Positions 33,461 through 42,404 of a DNA stretch of 64,000 nucleotides are shown here, piece by piece. Each line of letters opens with the position of its first letter. Positions within the stretch are counted from its first letter, which is position 1. Both the position numbers and the translations under genes were made by a program. Origin of the DNA: Paraflavitalea sp966211765 (GTDB lineage: Bacteria; Bacteroidota; Bacteroidia; Chitinophagales; Chitinophagaceae); contig CBIHOV010000019.1 of NCBI GenBank assembly GCA_966211765.1, forward strand, positions 62,001 through 126,000, read 5' to 3'. Under the pieces are notes generated by a model, which was not told the origin of the DNA, ran no database searches, and saw nothing but the letters and a program-made list of their open reading frames with translations.

Positions 33461-34933
33461 CTAAAAGCCTTTTTTGGCAGGTCGTAGTTTGGGCAAAGTG
33501 AAGTTGTCGAGCGGGCTTTTTTCCGCCACCAGTTTCTCTATATCACTGATCTTCCGGGGAGCGGCCCAGGAGAGCAGCTCATAATCCTTTTCTTTGATCA
33601 GCAGGTCGTCTTCGATCCGTACCGCAATTGTCCACCATTTTTTATCGCAGGGACTGTTCTCCGGGATATAGATACCAGGCTCAATAGTGATCACCATACC
33701 TTTTTTCAGTTTGGACGAAGCACTCCGGTCGTGCACATCCAGACCAATATGATGGCCCAAACCATGCGGGTAGTATTTATTCGCGTCTTCTTTCTTGCTG
33801 ATAATACCCAGCTTTATTAATCCCTCTGCGATAATGCTTCTCGATACCTTATCCAGCTCCTGCCAGGTAGTGCCCTCTTTACAAATCCTGAAAGCAGCTT
33901 CCTGCGCTTCATACACCAGTTCATAAATGGCTTTTTGTTCGGGCGTAAACTTCCCCGTGGTAGGCACCGTACGCGTTACATCGGCTGTGTAACCATGGTA
34001 TTCGGCACCCACATCCATCAATATCATCTTGTTGGCAACATGCAGTTTTTCATTTTCCTGGTAGTGCAACACACAGCCATTATTGCCGGCGCCTACGATC
34101 GAAGGATAACCTACATATTCTGCACCATATTTTTTGTGTACAAACTCATGCAACCCCTGCACTTCCCTTTCCGACATATCCGGACGGACCGCCTTCATTA
34201 CTTCAGCCTGCCCCTGACAGGATATCTCCACTGCCTTACGCAGCAGTGCGAGCTCTTCTTCGGTTTTTATTTCCCGCAGCTGACCCGTATACTGCCTGAA
34301 TTGGGCAGTCCCAAAACGTTTATCCTGGGCATAATTGTCGGTGATCTGTGCTTTTTCTTTCAATTGCTGGAGCAGATCATACAAGTCTGCATTGTCATAA
34401 CGCGCATCTGCCAGGTCTGTTGGCAAACGGTCAAGAATGATCTTTTCAAACTTAGAGAAGTCGATGGTCGTATTCTTAAAGTCTTCTCCATTGTACACAT
34501 GCGTAAGCCCCAGTTTTTGTTTGGCGCCTTCTACACCCATTCTTTTACCTGTCCATTGTTCAGCCTGCGCATTCCGTTTTTGAACAAACAGCAATTCCTT
34601 ATAACTGCTGCCATCTGCGGCTGTTTGTGGTTCTTTGAAAACCAGCAACAATGAATGAGGCTCCTTATACCCGGTGAAATAATACAGATCAGGATTCTGG
34701 TGATACACATAATCCACATCATTCGAGAAATTACGAACGGGATAGGCCCACACAACGGCTACCGAATTGGCCGGCATTAATTGCCGGAGGGAATCCCGGC
34801 GGCTGGCATGAAAGGCCGGTGTGAGATAATCCTCGGGCAGGTCATCGGATTGGGCAAAGATGGGGGTGGTTAGCAGCATGGTGGCCACCATAACGAAATG
34901 GCGTAAACGCATAGTTGGTTTTTTAAGCTTCAT
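33461..34933 (-). CDS. Secreted aminopeptidase P family protein (M24B)
   Basis: 490 residues with a signal peptide (FVMVATMLLTTPIFAQ). The N-terminal creatinase-like domain (SLRQLMPANSVAVVWAY, YYFTGYKEPHSLLLVF) is followed by the pita-bread fold with its metal residues: Asp in MDVGAEYHGYTADVTRT (two), His in HGLGHHIGLDVHD, Glu in ITIEPGIYIPE and Glu in VRIEDDLLI. It removes N-terminal residues before proline, here outside the cytoplasm. Confidence 0.94.
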   Translation of the reverse strand: MKLKKPTMRLRHFVMVATMLLTTPIFAQSDDLPEDYLTPAFHASRRDSLRQLMPANSVAVVWAYPVRNFSNDVDYVYHQNPDLYYFTGYKEPHSLLLVFKEPQTAADGSSYKELLFVQKRNAQAEQWTGKRMGVEGAKQKLGLTHVYNGEDFKNTTIDFSKFEKIILDRLPTDLADARYDNADLYDLLQQLKEKAQITDNYAQDKRFGTAQFRQYTGQLREIKTEEELALLRKAVEISCQGQAEVMKAVRPDMSEREVQGLHEFVHKKYGAEYVGYPSIVGAGNNGCVLHYQENEKLHVANKMILMDVGAEYHGYTADVTRTVPTTGKFTPEQKAIYELVYEAQEAAFRICKEGTTWQELDKVSRSIIAEGLIKLGIISKKEDANKYYPHGLGHHIGLDVHDRSASSKLKKGMVITIEPGIYIPENSPCDKKWWTIAVRIEDDLLIKEKDYELLSWAAPRKISDIEKLVAEKSPLDNFTLPKLRPAKKGF

Positions 34934-35197
34934 TGAATGTAATAAATATAGAACATGTTGTTTATTGCTGCCCTCTAGAATGGGGTGGGCGGCGAAGGAA
35001 AAGCGCTGAGTGGGTGGGAATAGTGGTATTTGGGTAGATCAAGAGCGGGTAAAAGTGGAATTTACGGAGGGCTTTTCAAAAGCCGCAACAGGGCTATCGT
35101 ATTTTATGCAGGAGGGTTCAAGGTAGTAATACTGAAAAAGGACAAGGATGCAATATTTCGTTGTTTTTTAACGATTTTACAGGGTAATGTCAGCCAA

Positions 35198-35902
35198 GTG
35201 AAAAGTCAAATTTACCAGTTCGTATCTTACTTAACGATCATCCTATCCTTCGTACCCGCGGTGATCGTATTGCTTAAAAAACTTTGGCGGGCAGCTCCAT
35301 TTCAATACTTCGCAATCTACTGGGTCATCAACGGGCTTGTGAATATTATGTTTGTGGTAGAAGGATTGCCTAAGAAATTCATAGAAGTGGCCAGTGTGGT
35401 TTACAATTCCCTGGATATACCAATGATGGTAGGCATCATTTACCTCTCGGCCTTTTCCATTGCTTTGAAAAAATTTATTCGTATCGGTCTCCTGGTTTTT
35501 ATAGTGTTTGAATTATTTTGCCTCATCCAGGGCGGGTTTAAGTATGCAGCACTGAAGTATGTGCTGGGAGTGGGATTATTGTTCATCATGACCATCATCA
35601 TCTGGCAGATCTCCCTCTACCTGCAACAGGTGGTGCATGTAACACGTGAAAAAGCTTTGCTGCTCATACATGGCGCCTTGTTGTTTCAGTACGGCACTTA
35701 TATAGTCGTGTATGTTTTTGACTATTTCATTGTGGATGTGGCAGATGGCGTCGACAAATTCCTCATCTATTATATCTCCACCATCATCTCCATCGGGATC
35801 GGCAGCAGCGGTTTGCTGCTAAAAGGCCTGCAGAAATTGCCGGCTACTACTGCCATCAGAAAGTCTTTTTGGGCCGAGTCGCAGGAAAGGACCGTAAGAT
35901 AA
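35198..35902 (+). CDS. Seven-helix membrane protein, unknown function
   Basis: About 234 residues from GTG 35198. The frame is open to a TTG at 35030, but the extra 56 residues are basic and featureless. Seven hydrophobic helices span the sequence (FVSYLTIILSFVPAVIVLL through FLIYYISTIISIGIGSSGLL), with short loops. No conserved catalytic motif. Such 7-helix proteins are common in Bacteroidota, sometimes fused to signalling domains; this one is alone. Confidence 0.65.
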   Translation: MKSQIYQFVSYLTIILSFVPAVIVLLKKLWRAAPFQYFAIYWVINGLVNIMFVVEGLPKKFIEVASVVYNSLDIPMMVGIIYLSAFSIALKKFIRIGLLVFIVFELFCLIQGGFKYAALKYVLGVGLLFIMTIIIWQISLYLQQVVHVTREKALLLIHGALLFQYGTYIVVYVFDYFIVDVADGVDKFLIYYISTIISIGIGSSGLLLKGLQKLPATTAIRKSFWAESQERTVR

Positions 35903-35954
35903 CCATCAAAAAAAGTCAATTGGAAAGTTAGACAGGCTTCCGCTGGTCAATTCA

Positions 35955-36875
35955 TCAGAGGTCTATGATCGCATAAGCCTTTTCACTGAGGTACGGACCG
36001 CCGGGATGTTTGGCCGTATAATCAAGGTTTATCCAGTACTGGCCATTTTGTTCGTGGTAGTAAATATTGTCAATAGGCCGGTCGCCAAAGAGATAGATAA
36101 TCGCCTGCTGCAGGCGGTCGAAAGCTTTTTTATCACCCGCATACAATTCGGGGTAAAGGTGACCCTCTGAAAGCACCATGCGGCAATGCGCCCCAATGGC
36201 CTTGAGCGAGGATACCATCAGGATGGTATGGTCGTCACAATCACCTCCCAACCCATTCAGGATGGTTTCCCGGGCAGTTGCAAAATACTCATCCCGCTCC
36301 GAGTCCGGTACATACTTAAAGTTGTTATTGATATACTTGAAAAGGGAGAGATGCCTTACGACTGGTCCATATTTCGTATGATATTCGTCAAAGTTTTCCA
36401 GCGAGTGCTGTACGGCAAAGTTCCGCACAATGGAGTCCTTGAAATCAACCTTTGACTGCAGCACTTTAATGGTCTTGGTAAGCGGGCCGTCAAATATGCC
36501 CGGGGTGAGTACCAGGTCGGTTTCTTTCTGTCCATTACGCCCCCAGTTGTTTTCCACCATCGTTTTATAGTCTGTCACCATATGGCTGAAACCATAGCCA
36601 TTCGTAAGCTGGTTGTACAATAGTACGAGCACGCAGAGCGCCACCGCAGGGATAAGCAGGAAACGGAATATCCTTAATACCAGCCAGGTGGCCAGGGCCG
36701 CCAGGGCCACCGATACGGCCAGGTCGAGGTTCCAGTCGCCCACCATCAACGGCGGAATATACCGGTTGATGAGCGGGGCCAGGGGCAATACGGTGAGTAT
36801 GCTGACGATGATCAGCAACACCTTACGTATTTTTATATACTTGTCATCATTGAAGTTCATACCTGTAGCATCCAT
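35955..36875 (-). CDS. Membrane protein with transglutaminase-like domain
   Basis: 306 residues. Two or three N-terminal helices (about residues 18-36, 45-90) precede a soluble domain. The transglutaminase-like core shows Cys-Asp in NGLGGDCDDHTILMVSSLKA, His in RMVLSEGHLYPEL and Asp in YWINLDYT, a full Cys-His-Asp triad. It is probably a periplasmic cysteine peptidase or amidase on a membrane anchor. The start may be ATG 36875 or 36860. Confidence 0.8.
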   Translation of the reverse strand: MDATGMNFNDDKYIKIRKVLLIIVSILTVLPLAPLINRYIPPLMVGDWNLDLAVSVALAALATWLVLRIFRFLLIPAVALCVLVLLYNQLTNGYGFSHMVTDYKTMVENNWGRNGQKETDLVLTPGIFDGPLTKTIKVLQSKVDFKDSIVRNFAVQHSLENFDEYHTKYGPVVRHLSLFKYINNNFKYVPDSERDEYFATARETILNGLGGDCDDHTILMVSSLKAIGAHCRMVLSEGHLYPELYAGDKKAFDRLQQAIIYLFGDRPIDNIYYHEQNGQYWINLDYTAKHPGGPYLSEKAYAIIDL

Positions 36876-37114
36876 TAGTCCACGGAAAATTGTACCAATT
36901 TACGCACTTGTACCGCAAGGGTAATATGGCTAAACAGGTTGTTTTAAGAAAAGGTTCGTTGGCTTATGCAGCGCAACCTGAATTTATACAATTTTACGTT
37001 AACCTGGTCATAATATTGTGGGGAAGAAACCGATAGTAATGTACTAAGTGTAAAGGTTATAAGTGGAAAAATGCAGGCAGCCCTGGAAGGAAGGGGCAAT
37101 AGCGGCAAAAAAAG

Positions 37115-37158
37115 ATAAACCGGCTCCGGGTAGTCTGGGCTTCCGGGAGCCGGTTTAT
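37115..37158. terminator. Hairpin terminator between two minus-strand genes
   Basis: ATAAACCGGCTCC and GGAGCCGGTTTAT, 13-bp perfect stem, right after the stop of the small acidic gene at 37163. Confidence 0.75.
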
Positions 37159-37162
37159 ATAA

Positions 37163-37447
37163 CTAGTCGTCATCTTCTTCGTAATAGGCGTCCTGATTAT
37201 CATTGTAAACAGATTCCCATTCTTTCACTTTGTCATCACTCAGCAGTTCCAATATATCGAAGATGGGGTCGGTTTTCTTTTTCCATTCCAACACCGGCAC
37301 TTCGGCATAATTGGTCACATACAGGCAATAATCTGTATCTACCGTTACTTTGATAAGCGATACAGGACTTTCTTCTTTTTCCTGTATCAGGTAATAACAA
37401 CCAGACTCTAATAATGCATACGAATACATACAATCTCCCTCCACCAT
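37163..37447 (-). CDS. Small acidic protein, unknown function
   Basis: 94 residues with a strongly acidic C-terminus (DNQDAYYEEDDD). The centre (LIKVTVDTDYCLYVTNY, VPVLEWKKKTDPIFDILELL) is mixed alpha/beta without signal or membrane segment. Four Cys residues in the first half (Cys6, 17 and two others) could bind metal but are not paired in a known motif. It may be a nucleic-acid mimic or a cytosolic regulator; I do not recognise it. Confidence 0.6.
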   Translation of the reverse strand: MVEGDCMYSYALLESGCYYLIQEKEESPVSLIKVTVDTDYCLYVTNYAEVPVLEWKKKTDPIFDILELLSDDKVKEWESVYNDNQDAYYEEDDD

Positions 37448-37852
37448 TTTAGTTAAGTGTTTTAAAAAGAAACTTAATAGGTTATAGTAAGTAACTACCT
37501 TTTCCAGGCATACTTTTTCAATGGCAAATGATCCTGGTAGAATTTAATGGATGTAGCGGGGGTTGGTATTGGTAGAATTCTAATAGGTTGGTAAGGCCAA
37601 ATTTAGGATAATAATGGTAATCGCCGGGCCGGCGACCTGGCAGTTGGTAAAATTTTTACGGAAGCTTAATAATTGGTCGAAATTCTTATTGATTATTAAC
37701 TACTTACAGATTGCGTATAAAATCATAAATATCAGGTTTGCCCGATTCAGGGATCCAAAAACCTTCCAAACCACCCAAATCTCGCCCAAAACAGGGGAGG
37801 GGTTATTACCCGCTTCTTTGCGATATTTGCTGCATTTTTAAAACCCGAGCAT
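37448..37852. other. Intergenic, about 400 bp, weak repeats
   Basis: Holds the divergent promoters of the small acidic gene and the GAPDH-family gene. TTGGTAGAATT-like words occur near 37533, 37571 and 37643. A GC-rich palindrome CGCCGGGCCGGCG is at about 37623-37635. CGATATTTG at 37820 is one mismatch from a -7 element and fits the GAPDH-family gene. Confidence 0.5.
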
Positions 37853-38848
37853 ATGCGTATTGCGATCAATGGAATGGGAAGAATTGGCCGTTTGCTGTTC
37901 AGAAGACTGGTAGGACACGAAGCATTCGAACTGGTGGCCATCAATGATATCATGGAGCCGGATAACCTGGCTTACCTCCTTAAATATGACTCGGTATACG
38001 GTACTTTTCCTGATCCGATCACTTTACAAGACGATGACAGGTTGCTGGTCAATGGCCAGTCGATTGCCATCCTGCAGCAGCCCGATCCGATCAAGCTGCC
38101 CTGGAAAGCATTGGGAGTGGATGTAGTACTCGAGTGTTCGGGCCGCTTTACCAGCAGGGCAGGCGCTTCTGCCCACCTGGCCGTTGGCGCCAAAAAAGTA
38201 TTGCTGTCCACCACCGGATCACCAGAGATCCCCCTCATGATCTATGGGTTTAACCAGCACCTCCTGACACCCGAAACGGATATTATTTCACCGGGCGGTT
38301 GTATGACCAATTGCTCCACCCATATCCTGTACCTCCTCAATTCCATTGGCATCGAATCGGCCCATATCAATGTGTTGCATTCTTATACTTCCCGTCAGGG
38401 TATTGTGGATGCACAACACAAGCAATTCCGCCGGGGAAGAGCGGCAGCCGAGTCGATCATTCCCGTGGAAATAGACCTGGCCCATTCTTTGGAAAATTTA
38501 TTCCCGGTATTACAGAACAGGATTGCTGCCGTATCCACCCGCGTACCTGTAGCCAATGGGGCTCTCGCTGATTTTACCATCCAATTGAAACACCCAACTA
38601 CAGTCAGCGAGATCAACAAGCTTTTCCGCACAGCTGCAGCCAATGAATACAAAGGCGTTCTTGATTATACCGAAGAGCAACTGGTATCCCTCGATATCAA
38701 AGGCAATACCCACTCCTGCATTGTAGATGGCACCCTTACTTCTGTGGTAGGCAATCATGTAAAGCTCATCACCTGGTTTGATAATGAGTTTGGCTATACC
38801 AGCCGCATGCTCGACTGGCTTCTTTATTGGAAGGGCGTGTTGGGATAA
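37853..38848 (+). CDS. GAPDH-family dehydrogenase, closest to erythrose-4-phosphate dehydrogenase (Epd)
   Basis: 331 residues. The NAD-binding start is INGMGRIGRLLFRRL. The catalytic Cys lies in SPGGCMTNCSTH, where GAPDH has SNASCTTNC; the catalytic His is in VLHSYTSRQGIVDAQHKQF. The substrate loop (AAAESIIPVEIDLAHSLENL) lacks the STGAAKAV of true GAPDH and follows the Epd pattern, as do VLDYTEEQLVSLDIKGNTHS and the C-terminal WFDNEFGYTSRMLDW. Epd makes 4-phosphoerythronate for pyridoxal phosphate synthesis. It is probably not the glycolytic GAPDH. The assignment to Epd is my inference. Confidence 0.82.
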   Translation: MRIAINGMGRIGRLLFRRLVGHEAFELVAINDIMEPDNLAYLLKYDSVYGTFPDPITLQDDDRLLVNGQSIAILQQPDPIKLPWKALGVDVVLECSGRFTSRAGASAHLAVGAKKVLLSTTGSPEIPLMIYGFNQHLLTPETDIISPGGCMTNCSTHILYLLNSIGIESAHINVLHSYTSRQGIVDAQHKQFRRGRAAAESIIPVEIDLAHSLENLFPVLQNRIAAVSTRVPVANGALADFTIQLKHPTTVSEINKLFRTAAANEYKGVLDYTEEQLVSLDIKGNTHSCIVDGTLTSVVGNHVKLITWFDNEFGYTSRMLDWLLYWKGVLG

Positions 38849-38851
38849 ACG

Positions 38852-38898
38852 CTAAGGGTGGGTCGTCCCTCAATACTGTGGGGACGGCCCACCCTTAG
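38852..38898 (+). terminator. Terminator after the Epd-like gene
   Basis: CTAAGGGTGGGTCGTCCC and GGGACGGCCCACCCTTAG with one mismatch near the centre. No T-run follows on the plus strand, so it may act as a processing or symmetric hairpin. Confidence 0.65.
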
Positions 38899-39023
38899 AT
38901 AAGAATTAGATGAGGAAGAATTATATGTAAAGTGCTTCACAATTTTTTTGACTTATACCGTTATGTGTATGCGTTAATATCCTGTGGAAAACCAAGCGTT
39001 TATTCACCTCTAAATCTAACCCA

Positions 39024-39614
39024 ATGAAGAAGTTAACCAACCTGCTGTTGGCCGCTATGGTCATGACTTTATCTGTGCATGCACAATTCAGGATCGATAA
39101 AGATCCGTCCCCAGGCTTTGTCAAAGCTGTAGAAACCATCCTGGGCGATTTCCCTTACAATTACAGGCATATTACCGGCGATCTCGTAGAAGCTACGGGC
39201 GACTGGCACCAGTATGCATCTACCGTAAGCTTGCCGGGTTCTGAAGCCTGCCTCGTAGGCCTCTATCATTCCGAACTGGATACTACTGCCAGCTGGCAGG
39301 CGCTGATGTTCAGGAGCGAGACCTTTGGTAAGGCGGCATCTGCCTACAAACGCCTGTACCAGCAACTGAAACTATGCAAACTGCGCATGGTGGATGGCAG
39401 CGTGTATTATCTCGATGGTGATTATGAAGAAGCCTCAGAGGATGTGGACTTTACGACGAGCGCACTCAGGATCGAAACAGCTGATGAACGCTTCCGCGAA
39501 TTTCACATTGAACTGGAACTGTTGTACAAGCTCGATGAGTGGGTGGTGAATGTCAATATGGTGAGCAAGAAAAAGGATAGCGAAATGCATCCCGATTGGA
39601 TGACCGGCAAATAA
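39024..39614 (+). CDS. Secreted protein, unknown function
   Basis: 196 residues with a signal peptide (LTNLLLAAMVMTLSVHA). The mature part has no known motif; it is mixed alpha/beta with a LVEATGDWHQYASTVSLPG stretch, a YKRLYQQLKLCKLRM helix, and acidic and aromatic residues. I see no family. It ends near a strong hairpin shared with the convergent cupin gene. Confidence 0.65.
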   Translation: MKKLTNLLLAAMVMTLSVHAQFRIDKDPSPGFVKAVETILGDFPYNYRHITGDLVEATGDWHQYASTVSLPGSEACLVGLYHSELDTTASWQALMFRSETFGKAASAYKRLYQQLKLCKLRMVDGSVYYLDGDYEEASEDVDFTTSALRIETADERFREFHIELELLYKLDEWVVNVNMVSKKKDSEMHPDWMTGK

Positions 39615-39637
39615 TGGTCACTGCTTATGTTCATTTA

Positions 39638-39681
39638 ATAAAAGCGAAAGCCGCCTGTTGTAAGGCGGCTTTCGCTTTTAT
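39638..39681. terminator. Bidirectional terminator, 19-bp stem
   Basis: ATAAAAGCGAAAGCCGCCT and its complement AGGCGGCTTTCGCTTTTAT around GTTGTA, between convergent genes. Confidence 0.92.
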
Positions 39682-39683
39682 CA

Positions 39684-40001
39684 TTAAAGTCTATAATCAT
39701 CCCGTACAGGGGAGAAAGCATCCAGTACGCGGCAATTTGAGACAGCATAAGCACTGTGCGGCACATTGCCGGGGATCACATGTACCGTACCTGCCGTGAG
39801 CAGCATTTTCTCACCCCCAATGGTCATTTCCAGTTGCCCCTCCAGTATATGCGTTACCTGCTCGTGCGGGTGCTGGTGTTCGGGCAAGCTGCTGCCTTTT
39901 TTAATATCTACAAAAGACAGGGTGATCTTGTCACCATGTACAAACCGTCCGAAATATCCGGGTACGATTTCTTTTCCTTTAATATCATTAAGGTGTTGCA
40001 T
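39684..40001 (-). CDS. Cupin-domain protein
   Basis: 105 residues, single cupin. Motif 1 is LPEHQHPHEQVTHILEGQ with the metal-binding His-x-His and Glu; motif 2 is TVHVIPGNVPHSA with the last His. Such small cupins are isomerases, dioxygenases or sensors; substrate unknown. It lies 90 bp downstream of the permuted ATP-grasp-like gene and may be last in that transcript. Confidence 0.88.
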   Translation of the reverse strand: MQHLNDIKGKEIVPGYFGRFVHGDKITLSFVDIKKGSSLPEHQHPHEQVTHILEGQLEMTIGGEKMLLTAGTVHVIPGNVPHSAYAVSNCRVLDAFSPVRDDYRL

Positions 40002-40091
40002 ACATGTGTTTGTTTGAAGATGGGATCAAACGTTGAAAGAGTTGACATCTTTCGTTTGCTTCGCAAGGGTAAAGGTGTCACCTCTTTCAGT

Positions 40092-41285
40092 TTATTGTTC
40101 AAAATAGCAGACGCTGCCGCCTACCCATTCTTTGTCTTTGTTGAAATCAACGCCAATCATTTTGCCCTTGCTCAACCTGGCCAGGTTGATCGCCGGCCGG
40201 GGTCTGTCCCAGCCATCCTTCCACAGGTACATAATGCGGATCTCTACTTTGGCCGGTACATCGGGTGTTGGTATTACTTCTGCATATTTCACTTTTCGTT
40301 GCAGGATCCAGTTCTCCGGGTCTTTGGTATTGGCAATATGTTCCGGTGTTACATCGATCACCACACCCTGTCCGGCAAATGAGAAGAGCGGTTTCAATAC
40401 ATAATTCTCCAGGTCGGCAGGCACCTGTTTCAGCTCATTTAAGAACCAGGTGGCCGGTACATATGGATGGCGGATAAATGGGAGCGTGAACTTACTGATG
40501 CGGTAAAACCAGTTGGGATGCGGCACCCATTCTACCTCCAGGTCCTGCGTAATATCCACAAAATTGCCAAGTTTGGCTTTTTGCGCCCGCAGGTCATCAA
40601 AGATCATACGGTTATATATACGCTTTACCTGCGTCTTTTGACCATCTTTCAGGTAATAGAGTTTTTTCCCTTCCTGTATCAGGTCGGTGATGCACACTGG
40701 CTCGATGCCCAGGTATTCTTTTGTACAATAGAAGTCGATCCTTGTCTTTTGTTCATGCGGCTTTATTTCCAGCAGGATCACATTTTCTACCGGGTGGTTG
40801 CCCACGATCACTTCCTTCAATTGTTTCAGGTAGCTGTCATGATTCAGGCCATTGAGGTATTGCGAATAATTGTCCGGTACCGGAAAGTATTGGCGCAGCA
40901 GGTCGGGATACCAGGCCTGGAAGCCAAACAGGGTAGGGAAACCCTGCATTTCTATCAATTGCGGTTCCAATGCTCCTTCTGCATTGGTACAAACCCCAAA
41001 GTCAAAAGCGATCATGTGCGCATGGCCATTTTCATGGGGCACATTTTCAGCTTCGGGTATGGCGCGTGCTGTCAGTGTCTTAAAGGAAGGATCGGTGATC
41101 ACATCAATGATGCTTTCACAGGCATCAAACATCTTCTGTGCAAAAGCTTTGTTGGCAAACACAGGCGTTTCTGCCAGCCGGAATTCAATGGCGCCGGGAT
41201 ATTTACTGTTGAGGTCTTTTAGAAAGGCATTAAACTGCTCAACCTTGAAGGTCTCGTTATACACTTTGCGCAGCTCGGGTACCAT
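40092..41285 (-). CDS. Circularly permuted ATP-grasp-like protein
   Basis: 397 residues. The centre and C-terminus follow the permuted ATP-grasp pattern: QLIEMQGFPTLFGFQAWYPD, VKRIYNRMIFDDL, then the nucleotide-binding LKPLFSFAGQGVVIDV, and near the end EIRIMYLWKDGWDRP and INLARLSKGKMIGVD. The N-terminal 100 residues include HENGHAHMIAFDFGV, a possible substrate loop. Permuted ATP-grasp enzymes ligate peptides or polyamines. The next gene upstream is a class I glutamine amidotransferase-like protein; the two probably form a pathway. Assignment is by pattern only. Confidence 0.68.
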   Translation of the reverse strand: MVPELRKVYNETFKVEQFNAFLKDLNSKYPGAIEFRLAETPVFANKAFAQKMFDACESIIDVITDPSFKTLTARAIPEAENVPHENGHAHMIAFDFGVCTNAEGALEPQLIEMQGFPTLFGFQAWYPDLLRQYFPVPDNYSQYLNGLNHDSYLKQLKEVIVGNHPVENVILLEIKPHEQKTRIDFYCTKEYLGIEPVCITDLIQEGKKLYYLKDGQKTQVKRIYNRMIFDDLRAQKAKLGNFVDITQDLEVEWVPHPNWFYRISKFTLPFIRHPYVPATWFLNELKQVPADLENYVLKPLFSFAGQGVVIDVTPEHIANTKDPENWILQRKVKYAEVIPTPDVPAKVEIRIMYLWKDGWDRPRPAINLARLSKGKMIGVDFNKDKEWVGGSVCYFEQ

Positions 41286-41331
41286 GGCAGGTTAGTTTTA
41301 AGGGAAGATACGAAAATGTGGGTTGTGAAGA

Positions 41332-41369
41332 AGAATACAGAATACAGGAGACAGAATACAGAAGAATAC
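41332..41369 (-). repeat. Heptamer tandem repeat (ATTCTGT family), 5 or 6 irregular units
   Basis: Plus-strand AGAATAC, AGAATAC, AGGAGAC, AGAATAC, AGA, AGAATAC. It sits about 47 bp upstream of the start of the permuted ATP-grasp-like gene and is the least regular of the four copies. Confidence 0.75.
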
Positions 41370-41484
41370 ACGTTTGCTTCGATAGCAGATTCCTTCCTGC
41401 GGTCGGAATGACAAGGAAGGGGACCGGCATGACAAAGAAGGGCAGTCGATATGACCATGCGTATAGAGCCAAAACAATAAAAAG

Positions 41485-42324
41485 TTAGGCTTCCACTGCC
41501 ACCAGGTACTTAATGGATTGCCGGAGGAAGTTGGGAATTACATGGGCATTCGTGTGCCCGATCTTGTCCGGATCGTTGAGCTGTTCTATCATGGATTGCC
41601 ATTTTTCAAAGCCATGGCTTTCGATCACTGTGTGTTTTTTGTCTTCCCGCTGCAGGTACATGCTCATACCGGAGGCATCTGCTTCCGGGTGAAATTGGGT
41701 GCCGATCATGAACTCATTGAAGCGGATCGCCATAATGGCCCTTTCCAGTGGTATATGGGGACGTTCTTTTTCAATGGCCAGTAGAGAAGCGCCCAGTTTA
41801 CGCAATTGTTTGGTATCCGGTTGTATTACCTGGTAATCCCGGCTGTCTACCGCATAAAAAGGATCGTGCAGGCCGCCAAATACCGGTTCATCCCGCCCCG
41901 TCTCCAACATGTGCACAGGGAATACGCCAAAAGCCGTTGACCTTCTTTTGGCTACCTGCGCTACTTTAAAATACCGGCAGGCCAGCTGATAGGAATGACA
42001 AATAAATAATACGCTCTTTTTGACCGGGTTATGGGCTGCGTTGTTGTAGGCTTCAATGGTTTCTAACCAATTGAAATACTGGTTTTCCCACAGGCTGCCC
42101 TCACTGTCCAAAGGAGAACCGGGACCGCCACTGGAAATATAAATGTCATAGGAGAGATCCGGAAGCTCGTTTTTAAGCCGCACATCAAATTCATCCCAAC
42201 TGATATTCAATTGATGTGTTTGCCCATATTGGGTTAACAATTCCCGGATACAGCGCATGCCCTGGTTGGGCTGGCCTTCATAGAGATCGAGGATTGCTAT
42301 GTGTATGTGTTTCTTATCGCTCAT
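41485..42324 (-). CDS. Class I glutamine amidotransferase-like protein (GuaA-N type)
   Basis: 279 residues from ATG 42324; the frame extends upstream to 42375, but the conserved start is KKHIHIAILDLYEG. The fold has DIYISSGGPGSPLD, the nucleophile elbow SVLFICHSYQL with its Cys, and the His-Glu pair in GTQFHPEADASG. The domain is free-standing, with no synthetase fused. It would release ammonia from glutamine, or act as a related peptidase. It lies upstream of the permuted ATP-grasp-like gene on the same strand. Confidence 0.85.
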   Translation of the reverse strand: MSDKKHIHIAILDLYEGQPNQGMRCIRELLTQYGQTHQLNISWDEFDVRLKNELPDLSYDIYISSGGPGSPLDSEGSLWENQYFNWLETIEAYNNAAHNPVKKSVLFICHSYQLACRYFKVAQVAKRRSTAFGVFPVHMLETGRDEPVFGGLHDPFYAVDSRDYQVIQPDTKQLRKLGASLLAIEKERPHIPLERAIMAIRFNEFMIGTQFHPEADASGMSMYLQREDKKHTVIESHGFEKWQSMIEQLNDPDKIGHTNAHVIPNFLRQSIKYLVAVEA

Positions 42325-42404
42325 ATAGATGCCTGCAAACATAAGGATTTTTGCTGTTTTGACTATGGCAGACACTATGAATAACAGGAGGCGGACCTAT
42401 CGGT

